A stretch of 64,000 bases of DNA from Callorhinus ursinus (GCF_003265705.1 NW_020312817.1:45821113-45885112), one strand, 5' to 3'; positions 24,432 through 36,461 are shown, numbered from the stretch's first letter. Numbers and translations: made by a program. Notes: generated from the letters alone by a model not told the origin.

Positions 24432-25347
24432 ATGACAAGATGGAAAAATCTCAAAAAATAAAAAGAACAAGAGATAGTACCGACTGCCAGGGACCTGATC
24501 AATACAGACATTAGTAAGATGTTGGAACTAGAGTTCAGAATGATGATTATAAAGATACTAGCTGGGATTGAAAAAGCACAGACCTAGAGAATCCCTTTCT
24601 GGAAAAATAAAAGAATTACCACATAACCAAGATGAAATAAAAAAGGCTATTAAAGAGGTGCAATCAAAAATGGAGGTTCTAACTGCTAAGATAAATAAGG
24701 CAGAAGAGAGAATTAGTGATATAGAAGACCAAATGATGGAGAATAAAGAAGCTGAGAAAAAGAGAGATAAACAACTACTGGATCACAAGGGCAGAATTCG
24801 AAAGATAAGTAATACCTAAAGCGAAACAACATTAGAACAATTGGGATCACAGAAGAGGAAGAAAGAGGAGGGGGCAGAAGATATACTGGAGCAAATTATG
24901 GCAGAAAACTTCCCTAATGTGGGGAAGGAAACAGACATCAAAATCCAGGAGGCACAGAGAACCCCCTTCAAAATCAATAACAATAGGTCAACACCACAAC
25001 ATCTAATAGTAAGACTTACAAGTCTCAGAGACAAAGAGAAAAATCCTGAAAGCAGCTCGGGACAAGAGGTCTGTAACCTACAATGGGAGAAACATTAGAT
25101 TGGCAGCAGACCTATCCACAGAAACCAGAAAGGTCTGGCATGATATATTCAGAGGCAGGCCAGAAAGGGCTGGCATGATATATTTAGAGCATGAAATGAG
25201 AAAAATATGGAGCCAAGAATACTATATCCAGCTAGGCTGTCATTGAAAATACAAGGAGAGATAAAAAGATTCCAGGACAAACAAAAACTAAAAGAATTTG
25301 CAAACACCAAACCAGCCCTACAAGAAATATTGAAAGGGGTCCTCTAA
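24432..25347 (+). pseudogene. L1 ORF1 (nucleic-acid-binding protein), disrupted
   Basis: In active L1, ORF1 encodes a trimeric RNA-binding chaperone of the retrotransposition particle. The start is placed at ATG 24432 by the usual MTR... beginning, but the frame stops within ten codons. A coiled-coil segment (EIKK, KAEERISDIEDQMMENKEAEKKRDKQ) is open in 24568-24819. The following RNA-binding domain lies in another frame at 24841-25098 (IMAENFPNVGKETDIKIQEAQRTP), and the C-terminal domain (KPALQEILKGVL then TAA) in a third. A ~33-bp duplication at about 25120-25190 further disrupts it. Confidence 0.92.
25120..25192 (+). repeat. Short tandem duplication inside L1 ORF1
   Basis: The segments 'ccagaaaggtctggcatgat' (25125) and 'gccagaaagggctggcatga' (25158) are consecutive diverged copies with a period of about 33 bp. 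The period is a multiple of three, so this duplication alone need not shift the frame. It may be subfamily-specific. Confidence 0.75.
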
Positions 25348-25428
25348 GCAAAGACAGAGCCTAAAAGTCACACAGACCAGAAAGGAATGAAGATAATATA
25401 CAGTAACAGTCACCTTACTGACAATACA

Positions 25429-28400
25429 ATGGCACTAAATTCATATCTTTCAATAGTTACCCTGAATGTAAATGGGCTAAATGCCCCAAACAAAAGACAC
25501 ATTCTATCAGATTGGATAAAAAAACAAGACCCATCGATATGCTGTCTGCAAGAGACTCATTTTAGACCCAAAGACACCTCCAGATTTAAAGTGAGCAGGT
25601 GGAAAACCATTTACCATGCTAATGGCCACCAAAAGAAAGCTGGGGTGGCAATGCTTATAGCAGACAAATTAGATTTTAAACCAAAGACTGTAATAAGAAA
25701 TGAGAAAGGACACTACATCATACTTAAAGGGTCTATCCAACAAGAATATCTAAGAATTTTAAATCTCTATGCCCCTAACATGGAAGCGATAAATTATATA
25801 AGCCAATTAATAACAAAATAAAAGAAAAACATTGACAGTAATACAATAATAGTAGGGACTTTAACACGCCCCTCACGGAAATAGACAGATCATCTAAACA
25901 AAAGATCAACAAAGAAATAAAAGCTTTAAATGACACCCTGGACCAGATGGACTTCACAGATATATTCAGAACGTTCCATCCCAAAGCAACAGAATACACA
26001 TTCTTCTCTAGTGCACATGGAACATTCTCCAGAATAGTTCACATCCTGGGTCACAAATCAGGTTTCAACTGGTACCACAAGATTGGGATCATTCCCTGCA
26101 TATTTTTGGACCACAATGCTTTGAAACTAGAACTCAACCACAAGAGGAAAGTTGGAAACAACTCAAATACATGGAGGCTAAAGAGCATCCTATTAAAGAA
26201 TGAATGGGTCAACCAGGAAATTAAATAAGAATTAAAAACATTCATGGAAACAAGTGAAAATGAAAACACAACTGTTCAAAATCTTTGGGATGCAGCAAAG
26301 GCAGTCTGAAGAGGAAAGTATCTAGCAATACAAGCTTTCTCAAGAAATAAAGGTCTCAAATACACAACCTAACCCTACATCTAAAAGAGCTGGAGAAAGA
26401 ACAGCAAATAAAGCCTAAACCAAGCAGGAGATGAGAAATAATAAAGATCAGAGCAGAAGTCAAGGAAACAGAAACCAAAAGAACAGTAGAACAGATCAAC
26501 AGAACTATGAGCTGGTACTCTGAAAGAATTAATAAGATTGATAAACCCCTGGCCAGACTATCAAAAAGAAAAGAAATTACCCAAATAAATAAAATCATGA
26601 ATGAAAGAGGAGAGATCACAACCAACACCAAAGAAATACAAACCATTATAAGAACATATTAGGAGCAACTATATGCCAGCAAATTAGATAATCTGGAAGG
26701 AATGGATGCATTCCTAGAGATGTATCAACTACCAAAACTGAACCAGGAAGAAATAGAAAACCTGAACAGACCTATAACTACTAAGGAAACTGAAGCAGTC
26801 ATCAAAAATCTCCCAATAAACAAGAGCCCAGGGCCAGATGGCTTCCCAGGGGAATTCTACCAAACATTTAAAGAACAATTAATAGCTATTCTTCTGAAAT
26901 GTTCCAAAAAATAGAAATGGGAGGAAACTTCCAAACTCATTTTATGAGGCCGGCATCACTTTGATCCCAAAACCAAAGACCCCATCAAAAAGAACTACAG
27001 ACCAATATCCCTGATGAACATGGATGCAAAAATTCTCACCAAAATACTAGCCAATAGAATCCAACAGTACAGTAAAAGGATTATTCACCATGACCAAGTG
27101 CGATTTATCCCTGGGCTGCAAGGTTGGTTCAACATCCGCAAATCAATCAATGTGATACAATATATGAATAAAAGAAAGAACAAGAACCATATGATCCTCT
27201 CAATAGATGCAGAAAGAGCATTTGACAAAGTACAGCATCCCTTTTTTATTAAAACTCTTTACAGTGTAGGAATAGAAGGTACATACCTCAATATCATAAA
27301 AGCCATCTATGAGAAACCCACAGTGAATATCATACTCAATGGGGAAAAACTGAGAGCTTTTTCCCTAAGGTCAGGAACATGGCAGGGATGTCCACTCTCA
27401 CCACTGCTGTTCAACATAGTACTAGAAGTCCTAGCCTCACCAATCAGACTACAAAAAGAAATCAAAGGCATCCAAATCGGCAAAGAAGAAGGGAACTCTC
27501 ACTTTTTGCAGATTATATGATACTTTATATGGAAAAACCAGAAGACTCCACCCCAAAACTGCTAGAACTCATACAGGAATTCAGTAAAGTGGCAGAATGC
27601 CACTTTCAATGCCACAGAAATCAGTGGCATTCCTATGCACCAACAAGATGGAAGAAAGAGAAAATAAGGAGTCGATCCAATTTACAATTGCACCCAAAAC
27701 CATAAGATACCTAGGAATAACTCTTACCAAAGAGGCAAAGAATCTGTACTCAGAAAACTACAGAATACTCATGAAAGAAACTGAGGAAGACACAAAGAAA
27801 TGGAAAAACGTTCCATGCTCATGGATTGGAAGAACAAATATTGTGAAAATGTCTATGCTACCTAGAGCAATCTACACATTAAATGCAATCCCTATCAAAA
27901 TACCATCAACTTTGGTGGCATCACAATTCCGGACTTCAAGCTCTATTACAAAGCTGTAACCATCAAGACAGTATGGTACTGACACAAAAACAGACACATA
28001 GGTCAATGGAACAGAATCGAGAGCCCAGAAATGGACCCTCAACTCTATGGTCAACTAATCTTTGACAAATCAGGAAGGAATGTCCAAAGGAAAAGAGACT
28101 GTCTCTTCAACAAATGGTGTTGGGAAAATTGGACAGCCACATGCAGAAGAAGGAAACTGGACCATTTCTTTCCACCACACACAAAAATAGACTCAAAATG
28201 GATGAAAGACCTAATGTGAGACAGGAATCCATCAAAATCCTTGAGGAGAACATAGGCAGAAACCTCTTCAACCTCAGCCGCAGCAACTTCTTCCTAGGAA
28301 TATCGCCAAAGGCAAGGGAAGGAAGGGCAAAAATGAACTATTGGGACTTCATCAAGATAAAAAGCTTTTGCACGGCAAAGGAAACAGTCAACAAAACTAA

Positions 28401-29128
28401 AAGACAACTGACAGAATGGGAGAAGATTTTGCAAATGACCTATCAGATAAAGGGCTAGTATCCAAAATCTATAAAGAACTTAAAACTCAACCCCCAAAGA
28501 ACAAATAACCCAATCAAGAAATGGGCAGAAGACATGAACAGACATTTTTCCAGAGAAGACATCCAAATGGCCAATAGACCATGAAAAAGTGCTCAACATT
28601 GCTCAGCATCAGGGAAATCCAGATCAAAACCTCAATGACATACCACTACACACCAGTCAGAATGGTGAAAATTAACAAGTCAGGAAACGACAGATGTTGG
28701 CGAGGATGCAGAGAAGGGGAACCTTCCCTCACTGTTCGGGGGAATGTAAGCCGGTGCAGCCACTCTGGAAAACAGTGTGGAGGTTCCTCAAAAAGTTGAA
28801 AATAGAGCTACCCTACGACCCAGCAATTGCACTACTGGGTATTTATCCCAAAGATACAAATGCAGTGATCTGAAGGGGCACCTGCACCCTGATGTTTATA
28901 GCAGCAGTGTCCACAATAGCCAAAGTATGGAAAGAGCCTAGATGTCCATCAACAGAAGAATGGATAAAGAAGATGTGGTATATATACACAATGGGATATT
29001 ATGCATCCATCAAAAAAGAAATTGTGCCATTTGCAACTATGTGGATGGAACTAGAGGGTATTATGCTAAGTGAAATAAATCATTCAGAGAACAAGTATCA
29101 TATGATCTCACTGATAGGAGTAATTTGA
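25429..29128 (+). pseudogene. L1 ORF2 (endonuclease-reverse transcriptase), disrupted
   Basis: ORF2 normally encodes one large protein that nicks DNA and reverse-transcribes the L1 RNA at the nick. The chosen ATG (25429) gives MALNSYLSIVTLNVNGLN, the endonuclease N-terminus. The catalytic Glu motif QETH is present. Stops then split the domain (25947-26228). The motif usually written RIDHILGHK reads RIVHILGHK here, losing an Asp, and the DH pair in LDHNALKLEL is retained. The RT domain lies at about 26702-27960. [10 protein letters not shown] is intact, but the catalytic FADD reads FADY and sits across a frame change. The Cys-rich C-terminal region runs to the TAA near 29128. The span is about 3.7 kb, close to family length. 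Confidence 0.95.
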
Positions 29129-29407
29129 GAAACAAGACAGAGGAACATAGGGGAAGGGAGGGAAAAATGAAACAAGATGAAACCAGAGAAGGAGACAAAC
29201 CATAAGAGACTCTTAATCTCAGGAAACAAACTGAGGGTTGCTGGAGTGGTGGGGGGTGGGAGGGATGAGTTGGCTAGGTGATGGACATTGGGGAGGCTAT
29301 GTGCTACGGTGAGCGCTGTGAATTGTGTAAGACTGATGAATCACAGGCCTGTACCCCTGAAACAATACATTATATGTTAATAAAAAAATAAATGAAATGA
29401 AATGAAA
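29129..29407 (+). other. L1 3' UTR and tail
   Basis: Follows the ORF2 stop. It contains the G-rich tract typical of L1 3' UTRs (29233-29266, several GGG runs, plausible G-quadruplex), then 'cctgtacccctgaaacaata' and an A-rich tail with AAATG repeats. The tail end defines the 3' target-site duplication. Confidence 0.88.
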
Positions 29408-29649
29408 TAAAATATTTGTATTTCTTGATTGTGTGCCCATCTTATATTTAGGATTCCACCAGTAAGCATATCTGTGACTTCTGTTATTTGTTTACAGCCA
29501 TTTATCTATAGTAAGGAAGGAAAGAATGTGCTGCTCAGCAGGTACAGTTGGGTTTTCCAGTTGCATTACTTTCTAAATTACTACAACATAAGTGGCCTAA
29601 AATACACCATTTATTATCTCATAGTCTGTAGGTCAGAAATCCAGGTGGA

Positions 29650-30415
29650 CCTGTATAATATTTTGACTTATAATGAGAAATATATATTTGAACTTTGTCC
29701 CTGGTTCTGAGAGCCAGGGTGCTCCTAGAACTCTTAGAATTTCCTGAGTGATGACAGTTACAAAAATGTGTTTCATTAATAAAATTACTTTTTGGAAGTA
29801 CCTAAGGATGGGGGCTGGTTGCAAGGAGAACCAACCATGTGATTAGAAGGTTGGAACTTTTAGCACCCCCTCAGCCTCTGCAGAGGGGAAAAGGTCCCCA
29901 CATGTTGAATCAGTTGCCAATGTCCAATGATTTAATCAAGTGTGCTTATGTAATGAAGCTTCCATAAAACCCCAGAAGGACAGCGTTCAGAGAGCTTCTG
30001 GGTTTGTGATCATGTGGAGATCTGGGGAGAATGGTTACTGGGAGAGGGCACAGAAGCTGTGCATCCTTTCCACACCCCTTGTCCTATGCATCTCTTCCCA
30101 TGTGGCTATTCCTGAATTATGTCCTTTTATAACAAGTGATCTAGTAAGTAAAATGTTTCTCTGAGTTCTGTGAGCTGCCCTAGCAAATTTATCAAATCCA
30201 AGAGGGAAGGGGAACCTATGACTAGCCACTAACATCTGATGCTGGAAGTGTTGTGAGGCCGTCTTATAAAACAGAACCCTGTATGTGTGGGATCAGATGC
30301 TATCTCTGGGTAGATAGTGTTAGGATTTAGTTAAATTGTAGGACACCCAGCTGGTGTCCAAGAATGCTTGTTGCTCTAGGAAATCACCCCCAATGGTAGA
30401 GTTTGGTGTAAGAAC
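29650..30415 (+). mobile_element. Probable solo LTR of an old endogenous retrovirus
   Basis: The sequence shows an LTR-like order: 'ctggttctgagagccagggtg', 'gtaatgaagcttccataaaa', 'gcttctgggtttgtgatca', 'cctatgcatctcttcccat', 'agtaagtaaaatgtttctctg', then 'gggatcagatgctatctctgg', ending near 'gtgtaagaaca'. It begins TGT and ends ACA as LTRs do. No internal viral genes are present. Family and precise edges are not assigned. Confidence 0.6.
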
Positions 30416-30731
30416 ATAAAAGAGTTTGAATGAGTTTTCTGCTTAGGGTTTCACAAAGCTAAAATCAAAGTGTCATCTGGACTGGGATCTTATTTGTAGG
30501 CCAATCCACTTCAAGCTCATTCAGACTGCTGCAGAATCCATTTCTTCATGGCTAGAGGTCTGAAGTTTCTGTTTCTTTGCTAGCTGTTAGTATAGAGCCT
30601 GGAGGCCGCTTACATTCCTTCTCAAGTGGCCCCTTCCATCTTCAAACCAGGAAGGGGAAGTGCAGTTTTTCTCATTCGTAGCATCTCTCTAGTTTGTCCA
30701 TATCCCAGAAGCCAGGGAATGGTCTCAGCTT

Positions 30732-30991
30732 TTTTTAAAAAATTTTTTATTGTTATGTTAATCACCATACATTACATCATTAGTTCTTGATTTTTTTTAA
30801 GATTTTATTTATTTATTTGAGAGAGAGAATGAGAGAGAGAGAGAGAGAGTACATGAGAGGGGGGAAGGTCAGAGGGAGAAGCAGACTCCCCGCTGAGCAG
30901 GGAGCCCGATGCGGGACTCGATCCCGGGACTCCAGGATCATGATCTGAGCCGAAGGCAGTAGCTTAACCAACTGAGCCACCCAGGTGCCCC
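30732..30991 (-). mobile_element. Chimeric retrocopy: Can-SINE fused to an L1 3' terminus
   Basis: Read on the minus strand: a complete Can-SINE (head at 30991, tail near 30785), then about 50 nt matching the 3' end of carnivore L1 ('ctaatgatgtaatgtatggt' ... 'aacataacaat'), then poly(A). One exact 13-bp duplication, atggtctcagctt, flanks the whole unit at 30719-30731 and 30992-31004. This fits one insertion whose reverse transcriptase began on L1 RNA and switched to SINE RNA. The same L1 terminus is seen independently at 48603-48645. Confidence 0.85.
30785..30991 (-). mobile_element. Can-SINE part of the chimera
   Basis: Antisense Can-SINE with (GA)n body and tRNA head (CTGAGCCACCCAGGTGCCCC). 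It has no separate duplication at its inner (L1) edge, which supports insertion as part of the larger unit. Confidence 0.93.
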
Positions 30992-31539
30992 ATGGTCTCA
31001 GCTTCTTAAGGGCTTCTGTGACTATAAAGAGTCTCCTTTTTATAGATAATCTAAAATAATCTCCCCATTTTAAAGTCAACTCTGCTAAGCCACATGATAT
31101 AATCACAGGAGTGATATCTCATAATACTCACAGGTTTTAGTGATGCCTCAGCTTCCCGTTCTTAGAACAAGATGGGGTGGGAGATGGATGCTCGCCCAGT
31201 GGTATGACTATGATAACCAAACTGAGAGCTAGATTTTAGATTGACCTAAGACTCACTTCTGCTTCCCGTTACCTCTAAGCTTGGAGAACTTAAGAGGACC
31301 CCCCCTCATTTGTAGTTATTTTTTTCCATACAGTTTTGGACTTGAGTATTTCTTTCAACATAATCCCATATGTCTTCTCTCTTTAAAGGCTTAACCATAA
31401 TTTTTGGCTCACTGAGGGCATCCTCATCCTCAGCATCCATCTGCAACACCTCTTTCAAATCTTCCATGTGGTAAATGAGCACTTCTCTATCATGGCTTTA
31501 TTTGATTTCTCAGTAGCATCCTGTACAGTTCACTATCTC

Positions 31540-32645
31540 CCCTCCCTAAAATACTCTTGCCTCTGAGCTCTTTTCATCTTCCTGGTCATCTTTTTCAGTC
31601 TCCCCTGCAATCTCCACCTTTACCTAAATTCTAAATATTGGAGCTTCTCAGTCTCTATTCTGGATTATCTTCTTGTATTATTTTCATTCTCTCCTTAGTA
31701 ATTAGTCTCCATGGTTTTAAATACCAAATATATCCTGATGACTTAGACATTTTTATCTCTACTCCATACCTCTCCCTTGTGTTGAGATCTGTATTTCAGT
31801 TCTCTATTTGTTAGGCATCACAAAACTAATACATTCGAAAGTGGATCCTTGATTCTCAAACTCCAACCTGTCTCTATTCCAGTAGTTCCCATCTCACTAG
31901 TGCCATCACCGTTACCTCCCTGCTCAACAAGAATTCATGATACCTTCCCCCACCCTCACCTGGTACATTTGAAATATCATAAAGTCCTATTAATTTCACA
32001 TCAAATTATAAACTGTTCACATCTCTCATCTGGACTATTGAAAAAGCCTCATCTAATACCTATCCCCACCCTTGCTCCACTTTTGTCCATTCCCCTTGCA
32101 GCACCCAGTATGACACTAAAATATATAGTGTATAAACTCAACCACCTGCTTAACCTTCTAATGGCTTCCTGCTGAACTAGGATTAAAATTTTAAATTCTT
32201 CCCAAAGCCTAATCAGGCACTTATGATCTGATTCCCATTTAACTCTCCCATCTCACTTTTCCACCCTTCGACTGCATTCTAGCCACATGGGCTTTTCCAG
32301 CCTTGTTCATGCTATTTCTATTACTCAAAGGATTGTTTCTTGGCTTTCCACCTGTATGATTCATCCTTGCCCTTCAGGTCCCACTTAAAATTTATTTCTC
32401 CAGAGGCGGACACTTCCATCTGCCTGTTTCACGCTCTCTCATATCCCGTCCCTACTCATTTTATTTACCCTAATTTTTTTACTTTTTATTAATTGCCTAA
32501 TCAATCTACGTCTCTACCACTGAACTCTAAACTTCATGGGGGCAGGGGCATTATTGTCTTGCTCATCACTGTATCTCTAAGCCCAACACAGTACCTGTAT
32601 AGAGTGTTTTCAGGAGATATTTTCAGAGTGACTAGATGATCTAAC
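31540..32645 (+). repeat. LINE-2 3' region
   Basis: Long diverged L2 copy. Characteristic late words are 'caggtcccacttaaaattta', 'cacttccatctgcctg', 'aaacttcatgggggcagggg', 'cttgctcatcactgtatctc' and 'caacacagtacctgtataga'. The upstream part ('cccatctcactagtgccatca' and similar) fits the preceding L2 sequence. It is mammalian-wide and extinct. The 108-codon frame at 31849-32175 within it is not a gene. Confidence 0.75.
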
Positions 32646-33234
32646 AATGACTGAGCAATAAATGACAGTACCTTTCAAAACAGTATTGCTGTCAGTGCCC
32701 ATTGGCATGTCCATCAATTTTTCATTTGTCTCAAAAATATACAATTCCATTCATGAATTTACTTTTGTGCCATTCCCTTTGTTAATGTACTGATGATCCT
32801 CAATACTTTACCTTCATACTTTCTCAAATATGCATTTTGTTTAAACTCAACTTTATTTGAAATTAATATGTTTACCATTGCTTTAATTATTATTTTGCTG
32901 CTTTCCTTGTCCCTCTTTATTATTCTAAATAGATAGTATATGAGTTAATTCCATATTTTCATACAATTTGTAGTTACTGACATTTAGAAAAGGTGTGTAG
33001 CCTGTTTGCATTTGTTGTCATTAATGCTATGCTTTGTTGCTTATGGTGTCTTGTTTTCCATTTTTGCTCTTATGCCCCTAATCATTTGGAAGTGTAGGGC
33101 TCTAGGGAATGCCAAATAAATCCTTTGGACTTATTTCTTATTCCAAGCTTGGCACCCTAAGGGTGAGGTATAATGATAGTTTTGGTATAGTTAGGGGAAA
33201 GTGTTTGGAGCTTTCCACAGAGGAAAGAAAAGGT

Positions 33235-33362
33235 CAGTGCAGAGCGGCACCTGAAAGCAGAGACCATGTCTCCTTTGGTTCTCCATGTATCTCCAGTGCC
33301 TAAATATTTTGCTGAATACAGAGTGGCCCCAACAAATCACTATGGGCTGAATGAATGGATAG
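33235..33362 (+). repeat. LINE-2 3' end fragment
   Basis: 'agcagagaccatgtctcctt', 'ctccatgtatctccagtgcc' and the final 'gctgaatgaatgg' follow the L2 3' terminus. Confidence 0.6.
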
Positions 33363-34990
33363 AATCTCTCTCTTTTCATGTGCCAGGAAGTATGACCTAG
33401 AGCATCAGGTCTCAGCCATAAGCACTGAGGTTCAATATCCTCATTTTTGCCCTAGACTGTGGTCATCTTTTCTCTGGCAAGTTTCACAAGGGAGACAAAT
33501 ATGGAGAAAACAAAAACAAATTAATATTATATTATTAAGTAGAAGTTTTGCGCCAAACCTCAGTGCCTATCTCTATTATGTACAACTAAGTGACTCTCCC
33601 CCTGCCTCCTTTCCCTCTTTCCCCCGCCCTGGAAAATGGCTTTCTCAAACTCTGATGAGAGATAATAGTAAATGTACATTCATTGAAATAAGATAAAAAT
33701 TCCAAGGTTCTTGGTTTCCTTCATTATAATTTTATGTCACTCTGAGCTGGCCCTAGTTTTTAATATTTATATCCTACTTTAATTTTTGTGATTGTATTTC
33801 TTTGTTTCTGTTAATTTCTATCCCTATATACTTTTTAAGCACTTTTTCATTTCCTATGTGATATCTGCTATATATGGAGGATGAGAAAAGAGAAGGAAGA
33901 GAAGAAGCAAATGCCATTCTTCAAGCTGCCACCTTTGGAAGTGTTGCTGACTATATTCTACTCTGACATTAACTTGATGCTCCCCTTATATATTTGCCTA
34001 AAGTGATTGATTTGTAGCCCCATGAACCAGACTGGGCTTTGTGGTGAGGCTGACTCTGTTGGAATCTTTAAATGAAAAAGCAGCACAACAACAATAATAG
34101 CAACAACAACAACACTAAGCAACCTATAACACTACAGCTTTTCTTTCAAATCTTCTTTTTGATTAAGCAATAATTTTCAGTTCAATAGATGAAACAAATT
34201 TGCAACACAGTCTGCATGAATGCCAAATAAGCCAATGCAAAATAAGTCACCGACAGCAAGTGATAAAAACACTGGGCAAAAGTGCATATGTTGTGGGAAA
34301 AAAAAATCAAACCATTATTATAAAGAACTTTACCAAGAACAGCTATATTCCCTTCATTCCATTTTCTGGAAGTGAACAAAAGCATCTAGTTCTTTGTGTT
34401 CATGTTAAATGTCAGATCACAGCATTCTAATGCAAAGTAAAAAAAAAAAACAAAGAACAAGAAACAAAACCAAAAACCCCTAAGTTCCCCTGCCAAACTG
34501 TAAAACAAAGAAGGAAAGATTCATTCCCAGAAGGACTTCTTAGTGATGCCATAAAGTGTAAATATACCTCCTCAAGGAATGTACTCAACCTCAGTTTGAA
34601 CATCTATCTCCTTGAATCTTTCATTTGCATAACTGTGAAGCAGTAGTGCCTTTAATTTTAAATCTGTTTAACAAATCCCTACACAATTTCCTTCAGAACT
34701 GAAATGATGTGGCTAAGAAGATTAAAAAATACAAATTGTTGAAAATATATCAATTCTTTAAATCCAAAATATCTCATAATGTAAAATATATTTAATCAAA
34801 TGTATAAAATACATTTAACATCTTTGTTTTCTGATGCCATCTAAATCATCTACTCGTGACCGAAAAATAATGAGACAAATGTGTGAAGGGATTTTAGGAT
34901 TATTTATTTGAAGGACAGGAAGGTCTATAGTAATCTATTATGCAGGGATGATGACTGCTGCAGCATGGAGAGAGCCAGGCTCCAGACATG
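33363..34990. other. Unassigned stretch
   Basis: Contains a (CAA)n-like patch at 34086-34117 and an A-rich run at 34439-34480. The 113-codon frame at 33355-33696 has no recognisable domain. No gene is supported. Confidence 0.4.
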
Positions 34991-35475
34991 GAAAGGTGCC
35001 TTTCTGAGCTTAGCATGCAGATAACTCAACCAAAAGAGATTTATCGAAAAAGTAACGAGCAAAGATCAATGCATTACCAGTTAATTTATAAATCAGTCCC
35101 TATAGACTTGAGAGCATAAGAGGCCTAGCTTCATTCATAAGATTATAATGCTCATGGTTACTGGAAAGAGATTTGAAGCCATTTTTCAGCCATTCATTTT
35201 TGTTTATCATGTAGAGAAAAGATTTAGATGTTCTATCGAGAAAAGAGGAAAAGCGCTTCGGGAAATTCAGTGACGTTCCGACAGTTTGATGACGTGTTTT
35301 CTGCCACTGAAGCAGTAGGATTAATGCTGCCTGGCACCAGTGGCAAAATTTAATCACCCTGCAGCACAGGAATGTCTCAGTGGTTTATCACCCACATTTG
35401 TGCTTCACAGGGAAAGGGCTTTTCTTCATTACAACTGTGTAGTTAGCAGTCTGTTGACACGTTCTTCATATTAAC
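34990..35475. promoter_or_regulatory. CpG-retaining unique patch; candidate conserved regulatory element
   Basis: In a window where CpG is scarce outside young repeats, this non-repetitive patch keeps about ten CpGs. They cluster at 35221-35300, including two TGACG words 20 bases apart (TGACGTTC at 35271 and TGACGTG at 35290) that resemble CREB/ATF sites. I cannot show conservation or activity. It is a candidate only. Confidence 0.25.
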
Positions 35476-36204
35476 TTTCATTATACGCTGTTAGGAATGG
35501 CCATTTTACCTTCACCTCCACTGCTATTATATGATTGTGACAAGGTGACTGGTGATAAAATGGAAGAATTTGAGACTGTGTTAGTATTTTTTTATTTCCT
35601 TTTGGAGGTCACTGCCAATGACATACCCTTTGGCCCTAAAGAGAAATTATGGTCCTGCTCTTCACCATGCTGTGAAGAAACTAATCTGAGGACACAGATG
35701 AAGCATGCTTTTGGAGTTCTTGGAGGAGGAGGCTTGAGGCCGAGGTGGCAGAAGCCTGAAGAGATCTAGTGCATGGGGTGAGCTTACTTACACTAGCCTC
35801 TCAGAGGCGAGTTTAGAGTGGTCAGTAGCTTTTTGCTACTTCCTTATTATTACAGCTTTACCTGCAGCAGGGCAGCACTGTGCGTGGCTTGTTGGGGCCA
35901 ATCAGCATTAATGGAAAGAATTTAGAGCCCTTAGTGGGTTTAAGAGCAATAAGGACAAGTGCTTTCAGCTCCAGCAAAGTTCCTACCTGAAGGCCTGCAG
36001 GGGAATCAGCAACAAACCAGGGCTTTGGCTGGATCCACAAGAAGAGTGATCTGGAGATTGGCTGCAGAGAAGACAGCAATGTGGTAGCTGAATAAAAAAT
36101 GCTAGAGAGCTTTTCACAGAAAGTACAGTTGTGTTTACTTATTTACTGAAACACATTTAAAATTTAAGGATCTTAGGACTAACAACAAGGAAGAACCTGC
36201 ATTG

Positions 36205-36370
36205 ACAAGTATTCATTGAGCACATAATTTGGAATTCAAAAGTAAATAAGGTACAGCCCTTATCCTTGAATTCACTGTGTCACAGGGGAGATGGACACAT
36301 AAACAGATCATTTCCATTTGAATAAATTCTATAATAGCTATAATGGAGATAAAAGCAAGGAATTAGACAA
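36205..36370 (-). repeat. L2-like fragment, reverse orientation
   Basis: 'acaagtattcattgagcaca', 'gtacagcccttatccttgaa', 'ggggagatggacacataaac' and 'gctataatggagataaaa' follow the same antisense syntax as 13016-13200. Confidence 0.45.
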
Positions 36371-36461
36371 TTAAGTCTTATGAGCATTAATTTTCTCATC
36401 TGATCACAAGAGCTCCAAACTATCATTGTGATGATAAAAAGCAATAAATGTAAAGTGCTGA

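Larger units (their letters stand above)
22738..29407 (+). mobile_element. Full-length LINE-1 (about 6.67 kb), inactive
   Basis: The element runs from a 5' UTR beginning GGCGGAGGAGCAAGACAGC through ORF1 and ORF2 remnants to a 3' UTR and an A-rich (AAATG)n-like tail. Flanking target-site duplications are taaaatatttggtatttct (22719-22737) and taaaatatttgtatttct (29408-29425), differing by one base. Full length is the exception for L1, since most copies are 5'-truncated. Both ORFs carry stops and frameshifts and catalytic residues are altered, so the copy cannot retrotranspose. Divergence suggests moderate age on the carnivore lineage. Confidence 0.96.
29560..31150 (+). repeat. Ancient mammalian repeat, split by two later insertions
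   Basis: Pieces at about 29560-29650, 30416-30718 and 31005-31150 read as one old repeat once later insertions are removed. The words are 'gtggcctaaaatacaccatttattatctc', 'tctgcttagggtttcacaaagctaaaatcaaagtgtca', 'tggccccttccatcttcaaa' and 'ataatctccccattttaaagtcaac'. The syntax resembles an LTR or MaLR-class repeat. The exact family is not assigned. Confidence 0.5.

Noticed and set aside
29233..29266. Stand-alone G-quadruplex regulatory element
   Set aside because: The G-rich tract is a normal part of the L1 3' UTR.
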